Positions 1 through 8,763 are shown, counted from the stretch's first letter. The stretch is DNA of 64,000 bases from Enterococcus mundtii (GCF_003957375.1 NZ_CP025473.1:831501-895500); one strand, 5' to 3'. Made by a program: numbers and translations. Notes: generated from the sequence alone by a model not told the origin.

Positions 1-1
1 C

Positions 2-421
2 AAAATCAGCATGTTGTTATCAACGGATGTCGCTGCTCGTGGGCTAGATATCGCGGAACTGCCTTATGTTGTCAATGTTGAAGTTCCAATGACAGAAGAA
101 ACCTATTTGCATCGTGCAGGTAGAACTGGTCGAATGGGGCAAGAAGGACAAGTCATCACCTTTGTGAATGAACATACACTAAGAGACTTAAAAAAAATTG
201 CTCGACAAACAGGAACAGAACTCACTGAATTATTTATTTATGGGGGAGGCTTACAGACAGAAGCTCCTGAAAAAGCCCCAACAAAAATGTTCCCAAAAAA
301 GAAAGAATTAGGAAAAAAAGAAGCAAGTGAAACAGTTACAAAAAAAGTTGCTTCTTCTTCTAAAACAAAACACAAAAACAAGCATAAAAAAGATAAAAAT
401 AAAGGAGCAAGGCGCAAATAA
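2..421 (+). CDS. DEAD-box RNA helicase, C-terminal part (5' end outside window)
   Basis: This is the end of an ATP-dependent RNA helicase, which remodels RNA or RNP in the cytoplasm. The reading frame is open from the window edge. Helicase motif V is visible as STDVAARGLDI and motif VI as YLHRAGRTGRMG, so the fragment covers the end of RecA-like domain 2. It ends in a strongly basic Lys/Arg-rich tail (KHKNKHKKDKNKGARRK), typical of RNA-binding extensions. The start codon and motifs Q to IV lie upstream. The stop codon sits in the loop of a factor-independent terminator. The helicase subfamily (CshA/CshB/DbpA type) cannot be decided from this piece. Confidence 0.93.
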   Translation, partial: KISMLLSTDVAARGLDIAELPYVVNVEVPMTEETYLHRAGRTGRMGQEGQVITFVNEHTLRDLKKIARQTGTELTELFIYGGGLQTEAPEKAPTKMFPKKKELGKKEASETVTKKVASSSKTKHKNKHKKDKNKGARRK

Positions 422-431
422 GCGCCTTTTT
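411..431 (+). terminator. Terminator overlapping helicase stop codon
   Basis: GGCGC (411-415) pairs with GCGCC (422-426) across a 6-nt loop that contains the helicase stop codon. TTTTT follows directly. The stem is short but GC-rich and well placed. Confidence 0.75.
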
Positions 432-483
432 GTGTTATTATATTGAAAATGGAAACAGGTCGTTTGGTTAAAGGAGAGTTAGC

Positions 484-3186
484 ATGAACGAAAGACAGGA
501 AGAAATCTTGGATTTACTTACGGAAAATCATAAAGGATTGACAGCAACGGATGTTGCGAAGCAATTAGAGATTGATCGTAGTAATGCAAGTCGTTATCTA
601 AGTGATTTATATAAAGCGCATTACATCGTGAAAAGCACTGGCAGACCTGTAGTTTATTCTATGCCTCCCAAAAAAACAACTTCAGATAAAGTTCATGTGG
701 ACGCTTCTACACAAGTCACTTTTGAAACCTTAGTAGGGGAGAATGAATCATTAAAAGTAAGTATCCAACAGGCTAAAGCAGCGATTTTATATCCGCCAAG
801 AGGATTGCATACGATTATTTTTGGGGAGACAGGAACAGGGAAATCGATGTTTGCTGAATGTATGTATCATTTTGCAATCGATTCGGAAATGCTTTCTCCA
901 GATGCCCCATTTATTTCATTTAATTGTGCGGATTATGCGCAAAACCCACAGTTGTTGTTTGGACATATCTTTGGGATAAAAAAAGGTGCTTATACAGGTG
1001 CAACACAAGATAGCCAAGGTTTGATGGCTAAAGCAGATGGGGGGATCTTATTTTTAGATGAGATCCATCGCTTACCTCCAGAAGGCCAAGAGATGCTCTT
1101 CACATTTATCGACAAAGGGGTTTATCGCCCATTAGGGGAGAGCGCACAAGTCCATGAGGCGTCTGTTCAGATCATCGGAGCAACGACAGAATCATCTGAA
1201 AGTTTTTTGACGACATTTAACCGCAGGATACCGATGGCAATCACTTTGCCAAATCTGGCCTCTCGTTCATTAGATGAGCGGTATGAAATCATTTCCTTGT
1301 TTATCAAGCAAGAAGCCAATCGCTTGAATCAGCGGATCGATATTGAAAAAGAAGCGATTTTAGCTTTTATGCTATACGACGCAGAGGGAAATATCGGGCA
1401 AGTAAAACGTGACCTGAAATTAGTCTGTGCGAAGTCATTCCTTCATTATCGTATGCACCAAGAAGAAAAATTAGTCATTCGAAAAGAAGAGTTATCCCTG
1501 CAAGTCCAAAAAGGATTATTACGAATCAAAGAAGTCCCTGAACGATTAGATCGCTTTATGGATAGTAAGAGTCAATATTTGACGTTTGAGCCAGGATTTG
1601 CTGATGTGGTTTGGTCTCGGGACCCAGAAAGAAACATGCAAGTGTACAATGATATTGAAGAAAAGGTGATGTCGCTCTCTGAAACGGGTGGCGAAAATAT
1701 TGATCTTGAGTCGTTGATCTCAAAAGATGTCGATGCCTATTTTCAAACGTATGTCAAAGAATTGACGAAAAGTACGATCCCTAAAGATTTACTCCCAGAA
1801 GACATCTGGCGTTTGACAAATGAGTTATACGATGTTGCTGAGAAACGACTAGACCGAATCTATAACCAAAAAGCACGCTTTGCGTTTGCCTTACATTTGC
1901 AAAGTACACTGGATCGTGTGAAAGATGGACATATGATCGTTCATCCAGATTTGAATAATATACGAAAGAAGTTCAAAAAAGAATTTCAAGTTGCAATCGA
2001 TTTGTCTACGATCATTGAAGAAGATCAACAAGTAGAGATACCATTCGATGAAATTGGCTTTATCAGTATGTTCTTATCGATCAACCTCGGAGAAAGTGAA
2101 CCAGTCAAAGAAAATAAAGTCGACGTGTTAGTCTTGATGCACGGGCGACAAACCGCTTCAAGTATGTTGGAGATGGCGCAAGCTTTACTCGGAACAACGA
2201 TCGGACAAGCGTTCAATATGCCATTAGAGATGGAAGTTCAATCCATGTACGAAGAAGTATTGAAATATGTAAAGAATCGTCAAAGCAATTTAACAAATGG
2301 GTTGATTTTACTGACTGATATGGGTTCACTGAATACATTCAGCGATTTGATCTATGAAGAGACGGGGATACGTACAAAAGCAATCACGATGACCAGTACC
2401 ATGATCGTCATCGAAGCAATCCGGATGGCAAATGTTGGTAGAAGCTTAGAAGATATCTACCAAAGTATCCAAATGTCTTTTGAATCGATTGTCAAAGATC
2501 AATTTAAAACCGAAAAGCAGGAAATGAACGAACGGAAAAAAGCAGTGATCGTGACTTGTTTTACTGGAGAAGGTGTGGCAGCAAAACTGTATCAACGAAT
2601 TGTGCCCGTTATCAATCAGGATAAAGTTGAAGTGATCCAAATGCAGTTTTTGGAACGTGAATCATTTAAACGCCACATTGATGCGTTATTGGAAGAATAT
2701 GAAATCAAGGCAATTGCCGGAACTGTTGAGGTAGATTATCAAAATATTCCATTCTTCTCTGCTTATGACGTATTCGATGATGAAAAACTCAATACATTGA
2801 AACGCATCGCAGATGACGAAGTTCCGACAGCAAAAATTGTTGATTCGTTAAAAGACTCATTGAATGCGATATCATCTGTTGAACGTTTGATTCAAGCTTT
2901 GCAAAAAGCGATCCAACAAATCCAAACAGACTTATCGATCATCGTTGAACCAGGTGTGGATACGGGGATCGTGATCCATGTTGCTTTTTTGATTGATGGT
3001 CTAATCAAACATGAAAAAATGCGTACATTTGATGATTTCCCCATTTTTGCAAAAATGTATCGCTTAGAAATGGATATCGTTCGAACGAATTTGATCGGGA
3101 TCGAACGTAAATATGGTGTGAAAATCCCGGAACATGAAATTGCTTTTATCACACAAATGTTTATAGAAAATAAAATAAAAAAATGA
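484..3186 (+). CDS. LevR-family sigma-54 activator with PRD and PTS EII-like domains
   Basis: A 900-residue transcriptional activator of a sigma-54 promoter, controlled by PTS phosphorylation. The N-terminus is a winged-helix DNA-binding region (about 1-60). The AAA+ domain has Walker A GETGTGKS (114-121), the sigma-54 contact loop as GAYTGA (168-173; the usual form is GAFTGA), and Walker B GGILFLDE (186-193). A PRD, an EIIA-Man-like domain with candidate phospho-His 553 (LMHGRQTASSM), an EIIB-like segment (VIVTCFTGEG) and a C-terminal PRD follow. The PTS operon immediately downstream carries a -24/-12 promoter and is the obvious target. In E. faecalis this family includes MptR, MpoR, LpoR and XpoR. 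The lactose-type operon suggests an LpoR/XpoR-like role, but I cannot assign the name. Confidence 0.92.
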   Translation: MNERQEEILDLLTENHKGLTATDVAKQLEIDRSNASRYLSDLYKAHYIVKSTGRPVVYSMPPKKTTSDKVHVDASTQVTFETLVGENESLKVSIQQAKAAILYPPRGLHTIIFGETGTGKSMFAECMYHFAIDSEMLSPDAPFISFNCADYAQNPQLLFGHIFGIKKGAYTGATQDSQGLMAKADGGILFLDEIHRLPPEGQEMLFTFIDKGVYRPLGESAQVHEASVQIIGATTESSESFLTTFNRRIPMAITLPNLASRSLDERYEIISLFIKQEANRLNQRIDIEKEAILAFMLYDAEGNIGQVKRDLKLVCAKSFLHYRMHQEEKLVIRKEELSLQVQKGLLRIKEVPERLDRFMDSKSQYLTFEPGFADVVWSRDPERNMQVYNDIEEKVMSLSETGGENIDLESLISKDVDAYFQTYVKELTKSTIPKDLLPEDIWRLTNELYDVAEKRLDRIYNQKARFAFALHLQSTLDRVKDGHMIVHPDLNNIRKKFKKEFQVAIDLSTIIEEDQQVEIPFDEIGFISMFLSINLGESEPVKENKVDVLVLMHGRQTASSMLEMAQALLGTTIGQAFNMPLEMEVQSMYEEVLKYVKNRQSNLTNGLILLTDMGSLNTFSDLIYEETGIRTKAITMTSTMIVIEAIRMANVGRSLEDIYQSIQMSFESIVKDQFKTEKQEMNERKKAVIVTCFTGEGVAAKLYQRIVPVINQDKVEVIQMQFLERESFKRHIDALLEEYEIKAIAGTVEVDYQNIPFFSAYDVFDDEKLNTLKRIADDEVPTAKIVDSLKDSLNAISSVERLIQALQKAIQQIQTDLSIIVEPGVDTGIVIHVAFLIDGLIKHEKMRTFDDFPIFAKMYRLEMDIVRTNLIGIERKYGVKIPEHEIAFITQMFIENKIKK

Positions 3187-3196
3187 TTGAAATTAC

Positions 3197-3235
3197 ACAG
3201 TGTACACACTAACGATTAGTGTGTACACTGTTTTT
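3197..3235 (+). terminator. Perfect 16-bp stem terminator after the sigma-54 activator
   Basis: Bases 3197-3212 and 3216-3231 are perfect inverted copies separated by CGA, followed by a T-rich run (3231-3235). It lies right after the activator stop codon, so terminator is the natural call. The symmetrical sequence is also about 65 bp upstream of a sigma-54 promoter, where an enhancer for the activator would be expected, so it may do both. Confidence 0.75.
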
Positions 3236-3243
3236 ACTTAATA

Positions 3244-3264
3244 AGCGTTATGAAAACGCTATTT
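3244..3264 (+). promoter_or_regulatory. Candidate CcpA cre site / upstream element
   Basis: AGCGTT (3244-3249) and AACGCT (3255-3260) form an inverted repeat. The stretch TGAAAACGCTATTT (3251-3264) matches the core of the low-GC Gram-positive catabolite-responsive element TGAAARCGYTTWNN, with a deviation only in the right arm. Its position just upstream of the sigma-54 promoter of a sugar PTS operon fits carbon catabolite repression. It could instead be an activator binding site. Confidence 0.5.
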
Positions 3265-3279
3265 TAGATGCTTAGTGTT

Positions 3280-3295
3280 TGGCATGCTTCTTGCA
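3280..3295 (+). promoter_or_regulatory. Sigma-54 (RpoN) -24/-12 promoter
   Basis: TGGCATGCTTCTTGCA has the invariant GG (3281-3282) and GC (3293-3294) separated by exactly 10 nt, close to the consensus TGGCACNNNNNTTGCA. It lies about 45 nt upstream of the EIIB start codon and directly downstream of a gene for a sigma-54 activator, so the promoter and its regulator support each other. Confidence 0.92.
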
Positions 3296-3338
3296 TTATA
3301 GTTATAGTGTAAAACCAAATTTAAAGGGAGTGGAAAAA

Positions 3339-3656
3339 ATGGAGAAAAAAACAATCATGTTAGTATGTTCTGCAGGAATGAGTACAAGTTTATTAGTAAC
3401 AAAAATGCAAAAAGCAGCAGAAGAAAAAGGAATGGAAGCGGATATCTTTGCGGTTTCAGCTTCAGATGCTGACAATAACCTTGAATCAAAAAATGTAGAT
3501 GTTCTATTATTAGGTCCACAAGTTCGCTTTATGAAAGCACAATTTGAACAAAAATTAGCACCAAAAGGAATTCCATTGGATGTTATCAATATGCAAGATT
3601 ATGGCATGATGAACGGGGCAAAAGTGCTTGAACAAGCTGAAAAATTAATGAAATAA
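3339..3656 (+). CDS. PTS EIIB component, lactose/cellobiose family
   Basis: A 105-residue cytoplasmic phosphocarrier that passes phosphate from EIIA to the incoming sugar. The phosphocysteine loop is VCSAGMSTS near the N-terminus (Cys10), as in CelA-type EIIB proteins, and the length is typical. The start at 3339 is chosen because AAAGGGAG precedes it by a normal distance; an in-frame upstream start at 3279 would overlap the sigma-54 promoter. First gene of an EIIB-EIIA-EIIC operon. The substrate (cellobiose, another beta-glucoside, or a lactose-like sugar) is not determined, and no phospho-glycosidase gene is present in the operon. Confidence 0.93.
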   Translation: MEKKTIMLVCSAGMSTSLLVTKMQKAAEEKGMEADIFAVSASDADNNLESKNVDVLLLGPQVRFMKAQFEQKLAPKGIPLDVINMQDYGMMNGAKVLEQAEKLMK

Positions 3657-3682
3657 TCAAACGTGAAGCTGGAGGTAGAATA

Positions 3683-4003
3683 GTGGAAGATCAACAAAAT
3701 CTAGAAGCCATCATGGGATTGATCATGTATGGTGGAAATGCAAAAAGCGATGCAATGGAAGCGATTTCTGCGGCAAAAAAAGGAGATTTTGATTTAGCGG
3801 AGCAAAAAATCCGCGATGCTGAAGCCTCTCTGGTAGAAGCACATCATTCACAAACTCAAATGCTCACGCAAGAAGCACAAGGAAATCATATGCAAGTAAC
3901 GCTGTTGACTGTGCATAGTCAAGATCACTTGATGACATCGATCGCATTTACAGACCTTGCAAAAGAAATCATTGATTTATATCGTAGAACTTACGTTGAA
4001 TAA
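3683..4003 (+). CDS. PTS EIIA component, lactose/cellobiose family
   Basis: A 106-residue soluble EIIA that receives phosphate from HPr and hands it to EIIB. The hallmark active-site segment TVHSQDHLMTS is present, with His78 the expected phosphorylation site, and the helical N-terminus (GLIMYGGNAKSDAMEAI) is typical of the trimeric Lac-type EIIA. The start is GTG, preceded by GGAGGTAG; no ATG lies nearby in frame. It lies 26 nt after EIIB and about 108 nt before EIIC. Confidence 0.93.
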   Translation: MEDQQNLEAIMGLIMYGGNAKSDAMEAISAAKKGDFDLAEQKIRDAEASLVEAHHSQTQMLTQEAQGNHMQVTLLTVHSQDHLMTSIAFTDLAKEIIDLYRRTYVE

Positions 4004-4111
4004 CCAAAACACTTCTTTTTTGAACGGAAGAAGAAAAAAATTTTGAACGGATTTTTTTAATTTGATATAAGGAGTCATTCTTTATATAAAAACTTATAGG
4101 AGGAAGTAATA

Positions 4112-5572
4112 ATGAATGGATTAACAAGTTGGATGGAAAAATACATCCTTCCAGTTGCCGGCAAAATCGGCGCGCAAAAGCACTTAGTGGCATTGCGTGA
4201 CGCTTTTATCGGTACGATGCCTGCAACAATGGCTGGATCAGTAGCTGTAATGATCAATGCAATTATTCGTGATTTACCACAGCAATTTATTAGTACGTAT
4301 GCTGACAGCTTAGCAGCAGACAAAGGTTTTTTTGCTGTATTGAATGTGATCATCGGCATCAATGGGTTCGTCTGGAATGGTACCTTAGCAATCGCCGGAC
4401 TGATCTTTGCTTTTTCATGGGGATATAATTTAGCCCGTGCATATGGCGTCAATGACTTAGCAGGAGGGATCGTTGGGTTAGCAACACTGATTCAAGGAAT
4501 CGCTTTTGGCCCGTCATTATCAGCTGCATTGAATGTCAATGTTCCACAAAATGTGGCAGATGCGATCAATGGCTCGGAAATTGGGGCAACGATTGCTGAT
4601 GGCACTCTATCAGTTGGTTTGTGGGGATGGTTGAAATTAGATCATTTAAACGGTAACGCCTACTTTACAGTAATGATCATGGGTGCAATCTCTGTTATCA
4701 TTTTCTGTAAATTGATGCTTGCCAATATCACGATCAAAATGCCTGACTCAGTCCCACCCGCAGTTTCTAAAGCATTTGCAGCAATCCTACCAGCAACGAT
4801 TTCATTATATGTCATCGCTATCATTAATTATGTTGTTGGACGTGTGGCAGATGGTCAACTGATCATTGATTTAGTACAAAAATATATTGCAGAACCTTTC
4901 TTAGGCTTATCACAAGGTATTGGTGCTGTATTAATCGTTACGGTCTTCGTTCAGATTTTCTGGTTCTTTGGTATACATGGTCCGAACGTATTAGCACCAG
5001 TATTAGAAGGTATTTGGGGTCAAGCACAATTGATCAACATCGATATCTTCCAAAAAGGTTACAATGGCAAAACAGGAACACCTGCAGTATTAGATGCGAT
5101 TGAAGATGGTAAAGCTTACATGTGGGTACGTGGCTCATTTGATGCGTTTGCATGGTTTGGTGGATCAGGTGGAACAATCGTTCTATTGATCGCTATCTTA
5201 CTATTATCAAAACGTGCAGACTACTTGACTGTAGCAAAACTTTCGATTGGACCTGGTATCTTCAATATCAATGAACCAGTGATGTTTGGTTTACCAATCG
5301 TCTTGAATGCGATCATGTTTATCCCATTCTTGGTTGCGCCGGTTGTTGCAACAACAATTGGTTGGGTAGCTACTTATCTAGGATTAGTCGCACCGGTATC
5401 CCAACAAGTGACTTGGGTCGTCCCACCGTTCTTGCTATCGTTCCTTGCAACAGGGGCAGACTGGCGGGCGCCGATTGTCACATTAGTATGTATGGTCGTG
5501 ACCTTCCTGATCTGGGCACCATTTGTGATGTCAGCAAATAAAATGGATCCAGCAGCAGGAGAACCTAAATAA
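4112..5572 (+). CDS. PTS EIIC sugar permease, lactose/cellobiose family
   Basis: A 486-residue polytopic membrane permease that carries the sugar across the membrane while EIIB phosphorylates it. The N-terminal start (SWMEKYILPVAGKIGAQKH) and the loops GIHGPNVLAPVLEGIW and GPGIFNINEPVMFGLPIV are characteristic of CelB-type EIIC, the latter carrying the conserved Asn-Glu-Pro of the substrate site. It is slightly longer than common CelB proteins (about 430-450), with extra sequence around residues 145-190. TAGGAGGAAGT precedes the ATG. It is third in the sigma-54 operon. Confidence 0.93.
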   Translation: MNGLTSWMEKYILPVAGKIGAQKHLVALRDAFIGTMPATMAGSVAVMINAIIRDLPQQFISTYADSLAADKGFFAVLNVIIGINGFVWNGTLAIAGLIFAFSWGYNLARAYGVNDLAGGIVGLATLIQGIAFGPSLSAALNVNVPQNVADAINGSEIGATIADGTLSVGLWGWLKLDHLNGNAYFTVMIMGAISVIIFCKLMLANITIKMPDSVPPAVSKAFAAILPATISLYVIAIINYVVGRVADGQLIIDLVQKYIAEPFLGLSQGIGAVLIVTVFVQIFWFFGIHGPNVLAPVLEGIWGQAQLINIDIFQKGYNGKTGTPAVLDAIEDGKAYMWVRGSFDAFAWFGGSGGTIVLLIAILLLSKRADYLTVAKLSIGPGIFNINEPVMFGLPIVLNAIMFIPFLVAPVVATTIGWVATYLGLVAPVSQQVTWVVPPFLLSFLATGADWRAPIVTLVCMVVTFLIWAPFVMSANKMDPAAGEPK

Positions 5573-5680
5573 TCAGTTGAAGTAGGGGCTATGGGCGATG
5601 ACGATCCGTCAAATCCCTAGCCCTCGCTTCATTCGAGTGAAACTAAAAGTAATCAATAAAAAAAGAAAAGAGGAGAACAA

Positions 5681-5902
5681 ATGATTTCAATCGCTAGTGC
5701 TATGCAACAAGATGCAATCAAAGAATTATTAGAAGGATACAACGAAGAAGGCATGACCTTTACTTTCAAAGAAAAACAAGGAATCAAATTATTCTTTGAA
5801 ACAAGTGCAGAAGATAAAGAAGCAGCTGCCAAAACAGCAAAAGAATTGATCAAAGCTCAACCATGGGGCACGGTATTATATTTCCAAGCAGCAGCAGTCT
5901 AA
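5681..5902 (+). CDS. Small conserved-looking protein in PTS operon, unknown function
   Basis: A 73-residue protein I do not recognise. It has a strong ribosome binding site (AGAGGAGAACAA before ATG), a mixed alpha/beta look, no signal peptide or membrane segment, and alternating acidic and basic residues with an aromatic C-terminus (PWGTVLYFQ). It sits in the operon after EIIC and 23 nt before the next small gene, so it is likely co-transcribed with the PTS and may modulate it. A partial hairpin separates it from EIIC (about 5586-5624) but lacks a T-run. Confidence 0.72.
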   Translation: MISIASAMQQDAIKELLEGYNEEGMTFTFKEKQGIKLFFETSAEDKEAAAKTAKELIKAQPWGTVLYFQAAAV

Positions 5903-5925
5903 GAAACAAGATAAGGGTGGTTCAA

Positions 5926-6108
5926 ATGATAAAAAATGGATTGTTTTTGTGTAGTATTGGTTCACTGATCATACTATATAGTTTAAATCCGGGAACACAA
6001 CAATATGACATTTATAGTATGGTCACTGGGTTGTTTTTTGCAGGACTAGGGATTTACTTCTTTTTAAAAGGTAAGAAAAAAGAAGAAGCAAAGGAGAAAA
6101 AGAACTAA
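5926..6108 (+). CDS. Small two-helix membrane protein in PTS operon
   Basis: A 60-residue protein with two predicted membrane helices (about residues 3-19 and 31-49) and a highly charged C-terminal tail (KGKKKEEAKEKKN). The ATG at 5926 is preceded by the modest AAGGGTGG; an upstream in-frame start at 5863 would overlap the previous gene by 40 nt. Its stop codon shares a base with the ATG of the next gene (TAATG), indicating translational coupling. Function unknown. Confidence 0.7.
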   Translation: MIKNGLFLCSIGSLIILYSLNPGTQQYDIYSMVTGLFFAGLGIYFFLKGKKKEEAKEKKN

Positions 6109-6521
6109 TGGAAATAATTAAAACACTAAACATTCCGGCATCGTTTTTCTATGATAAAGTGATGGATTCTGTTCTTTTTGATGTCCGCAAAGCCACTGGG
6201 AAATCAGTGACACGCAAACAATTAAAGAATCTTGAATACGTCAAACAATTCTCTCAAAATAATCGTGCACGCATTATCATTGAGGAAGTCATTGATAACC
6301 AATCTTATAAATTTCGTACCTCAACGACTAAAAATGATTTTGTCGTTCATTATCAAATCAAACCAATTGATGAACAATCGTGTGAAGTCCATTATACGGA
6401 ACAAATGGAATCACATGGTATGTTGCAGAAAATGAATGATATGATCTTAGGAACGATGTTGATGTATTTTAAAAAGAGACGTTTTAAAAAGATGCTAGGG
6501 ATGATTGAAGAATCCTATTAA
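6108..6521 (+). CDS. DUF3284 family protein
   Basis: A 137-residue cytoplasmic protein of the DUF3284 family, a small alpha/beta fold repeatedly found beside lactose/cellobiose-type PTS genes. The recognisable features are the opening (MEIIKTLNIPASFFYDKVMDS), the central strand-rich part ending in EVHYTEQMES, and a basic C-terminal helix (MYFKKRRFKKMLGMIEESY). The function is not established for the family. Here it is the last gene of the sigma-54 PTS operon and overlaps the preceding small membrane protein by one base. A strong terminator follows about 95 nt downstream. Confidence 0.85.
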   Translation: MEIIKTLNIPASFFYDKVMDSVLFDVRKATGKSVTRKQLKNLEYVKQFSQNNRARIIIEEVIDNQSYKFRTSTTKNDFVVHYQIKPIDEQSCEVHYTEQMESHGMLQKMNDMILGTMLMYFKKRRFKKMLGMIEESY

Positions 6522-6614
6522 AAGAGGATGGTAAATCAAATCGTCCATCCAAGAGGATAACTAATGATCAAAATAAGAATAAGTTGTGGAAACAACGTTT
6601 GGATCAAAAAACGA

Positions 6615-6668
6615 AGCGCTAAAAACCAAAATCGTTTGTTCTATTTTGGCTTTTTAGCGCTATTTTTT
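6615..6668 (+). terminator. Terminator of the sigma-54 PTS operon
   Basis: AGCGCTAAAAACCAAAAT (6615-6632) pairs with ATTTTGGCTTTTTAGCGCT (from about 6643 to 6661) through a 10-nt loop, followed by TATTTTTTG. It is a long stem ending the PTS transcription unit. Confidence 0.85.
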
Positions 6669-6780
6669 GTAAATCATTTTTTGAGAGATACTACTTTGTG
6701 AAAGTAATGAAGGTCCGCTTGCTATTATAAAGAAAATAATAGTACAATTGGTATAGATATTTAAAGGGAGAAGGGAAAGT

Positions 6781-7959
6781 ATGACGAATGTTATAAAAGA
6801 ATTAGGGAACCAAGCGCTAGAAGAAATGTACGCTTTAGCAACCTATGCTTTTAATTCACAAGATACAAACGAACGACGTGAACGATTTAAAATGATTGTT
6901 GAGAATTCATGGAACTACGGCTTTTTAGATCCAGAGGGCCATTTGACAAGTCAAGTAATGGCCACACCTTTTTCAGTGGATTTCTATGGAAAAAATTACT
7001 TGATGGCTGGGATTGGCTACGTTGCTTCCTATCCTGAAGCGCGAGGACAGGGCGGTATCAATCGGATCATGGAAAAAATCCTTGAAGACTGTCGAGAAAG
7101 AAATGTCACGTTGTCTTATCTAGCACCATTTTCTTATCCTTTTTATCGTCGCTATGGCTACGAACAATTATTTGATCGAATCAGCTATGAATTAGCGAGC
7201 CGTGATATGCCAGCTGTAAAAAAAACAACTGGTTATATGAAACGGACAAGTTTTGAAGAATCAGTGGATGCCATACGATCCATTTATACAAATATGCCGG
7301 AGAGTACGCGAGGTGGTTTGGTCCGAGAAGAATGGTGGTATTCCTACAAGTTCAAACAACGAAAAGAAAATCAATATGCACTGTATTACGACCGTGAAGG
7401 AAATGTTACAGGATATGTCGTTTATAAATTAGCCGCACCTACATTTATCATCGTCGAAATGGGTTATCTGAATCATGAAGCATTGAAAGGATTGATGCGT
7501 TTCATTGGTTCACATAGTGGCGCATTTGATTCGTTTGAGTATACATGTGGTTTTTCTGGCTATAGTAAAAATTATTTATTGGATAATCCATTTGCTAAAA
7601 CCACGATCACGCCTTACATGATGGGGAGAATCGTAGATGTTGAGAAATTTATGCAGACTTATCCATTCCGACATGCAATCAACTTTTCTATCCATGTGAC
7701 AGAAGATCCGTATGCAAAATGGAACGAAGGATTTTTTGATATTTCTTATGTCAATGGAGTACTTGAAGTAAAGAAAGTCCAACAGACAGAATTACCTGTG
7801 GTCAGTGGAACGATTCAAAGCTTGACACAATTATTGTTAGGATATCAAACAGTCGAAGAGCTTGATTTCTATGAAAAAATCAAAGTAGAAGGCGCATTGG
7901 TGGCTGAACTTAGTCAATCACTGCCTAACCAACAACCAATTCTTAATGATTATTTCTGA
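6781..7959 (+). CDS. Eis-like GNAT N-acetyltransferase
   Basis: A 392-residue acetyl-CoA dependent acetyltransferase of the Eis (enhanced intracellular survival) type: an N-terminal GNAT domain, a second GNAT-like domain and a C-terminal SCP2-like domain. The acetyl-CoA loop is seen in GYVASYPEARGQGGINRIM. The segment YLAPFSYPFYRRYGYE is a signature of this subfamily, and the chain ends with a free carboxylate after a short hydrophobic tail as in Eis. Start supported by AAGGGAGAAGGGAAAGT. Family members acetylate amines, in mycobacteria aminoglycosides; the enterococcal substrate is unknown. It appears to be a monocistronic gene or to lead into the zinc-ribbon gene 44 nt downstream. Confidence 0.9.
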   Translation: MTNVIKELGNQALEEMYALATYAFNSQDTNERRERFKMIVENSWNYGFLDPEGHLTSQVMATPFSVDFYGKNYLMAGIGYVASYPEARGQGGINRIMEKILEDCRERNVTLSYLAPFSYPFYRRYGYEQLFDRISYELASRDMPAVKKTTGYMKRTSFEESVDAIRSIYTNMPESTRGGLVREEWWYSYKFKQRKENQYALYYDREGNVTGYVVYKLAAPTFIIVEMGYLNHEALKGLMRFIGSHSGAFDSFEYTCGFSGYSKNYLLDNPFAKTTITPYMMGRIVDVEKFMQTYPFRHAINFSIHVTEDPYAKWNEGFFDISYVNGVLEVKKVQQTELPVVSGTIQSLTQLLLGYQTVEELDFYEKIKVEGALVAELSQSLPNQQPILNDYF

Positions 7960-8002
7960 GTGAAGACAATCAGATGATAGGAGGATCATAGAAATTTAAG
8001 CA

Positions 8003-8272
8003 ATGACGTATTGTCAAAGTTGTGGGATGCCACTTGATTCAGTTGAGATTTTAGGGACAAACAAAAACAATAGCAAGAGTGAAGAATATTGCATTTACTG
8101 CTACAAAGAAGGCGCATTTTTAACTGATTGTACAATGGATGAAATGATTGAAGAGAGTGCCAAGCACATGAATGAATCAGGCATGCTGAAAGAACAAGGC
8201 AAGACAAAGGAAGAAGCACGTGAATTCATGCATCACTTTTTCCCAGATTTAAAAAGGCGGAAATATCAATAA
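8003..8272 (+). CDS. Zinc-ribbon domain protein
   Basis: An 89-residue protein with an N-terminal zinc ribbon: CQSCGMPL and, 24 residues on, CIYC provide two CxxC knuckles, followed by DCTMDEMIEE. The rest is a charged helical region. This matches the small putative zinc-ribbon family common in Firmicutes, often fused to or beside regulators, function unknown. AGGAGG lies about 18 nt upstream of the ATG, further than usual, but a stop codon immediately upstream excludes a longer form. Confidence 0.82.
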   Translation: MTYCQSCGMPLDSVEILGTNKNNSKSEEYCIYCYKEGAFLTDCTMDEMIEESAKHMNESGMLKEQGKTKEEAREFMHHFFPDLKRRKYQ

Positions 8273-8472
8273 AGTTTATTCCAATAGCAAAAAATGGATG
8301 CTACTTCATTATCGAATAAAATGACTTCGCATAATGTATTTGGTAATAAGTTGAAAAATGGGATTTTACTTTTGTTGCTATTTTTTCAAAAGAGCAGAAA
8401 TATAATAGGGGATTGTGACCTGTGGCATTTCATAATTCTTAAAACTGAATAAACAGTGTCCATAAGAAACAG

Positions 8473-8520
8473 GCCCGCTCCCCAAAATACAAGAACGAAT
8501 TTCTGGGGAGTGGGCTTATT
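8473..8520. terminator. Inverted repeat between zinc-ribbon gene and tRNA-Arg, likely bidirectional terminator
   Basis: GCCCGCTCCCCA (8473-8484) pairs with TGGGGAGTGGGC (8504-8515) with one G-T wobble on the + strand, followed by TTATTTCT; on the - strand the stem is followed by CTGTTTCTT. It separates converging transcripts (zinc-ribbon gene on +, tRNA-Arg on -). The rest of 8273-8567 shows nothing else recognisable. Confidence 0.6.
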
Positions 8521-8567
8521 TCTCGTAGCTGAACATCACTATTACAAAATCGTGATAAGTTCTAAGA

Positions 8568-8641
<74 letters not shown>

Positions 8642-8763
8642 AAACATCAATACTATTATTTTAGCGCTTTGAAGGCATACATGCAAGCTGATTTTTAGAG
8701 CAAAACGTTTCCAATAAAGGAATCCTGAGTGGTAGAATGAAGGTGATAAAGGGGGTTTTGATT

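Noticed and set aside
2025-3209. Several - strand open frames inside the sigma-54 activator gene
   Set aside because: They are antisense shadows of a well-supported coding region, without SD or recognisable domains.
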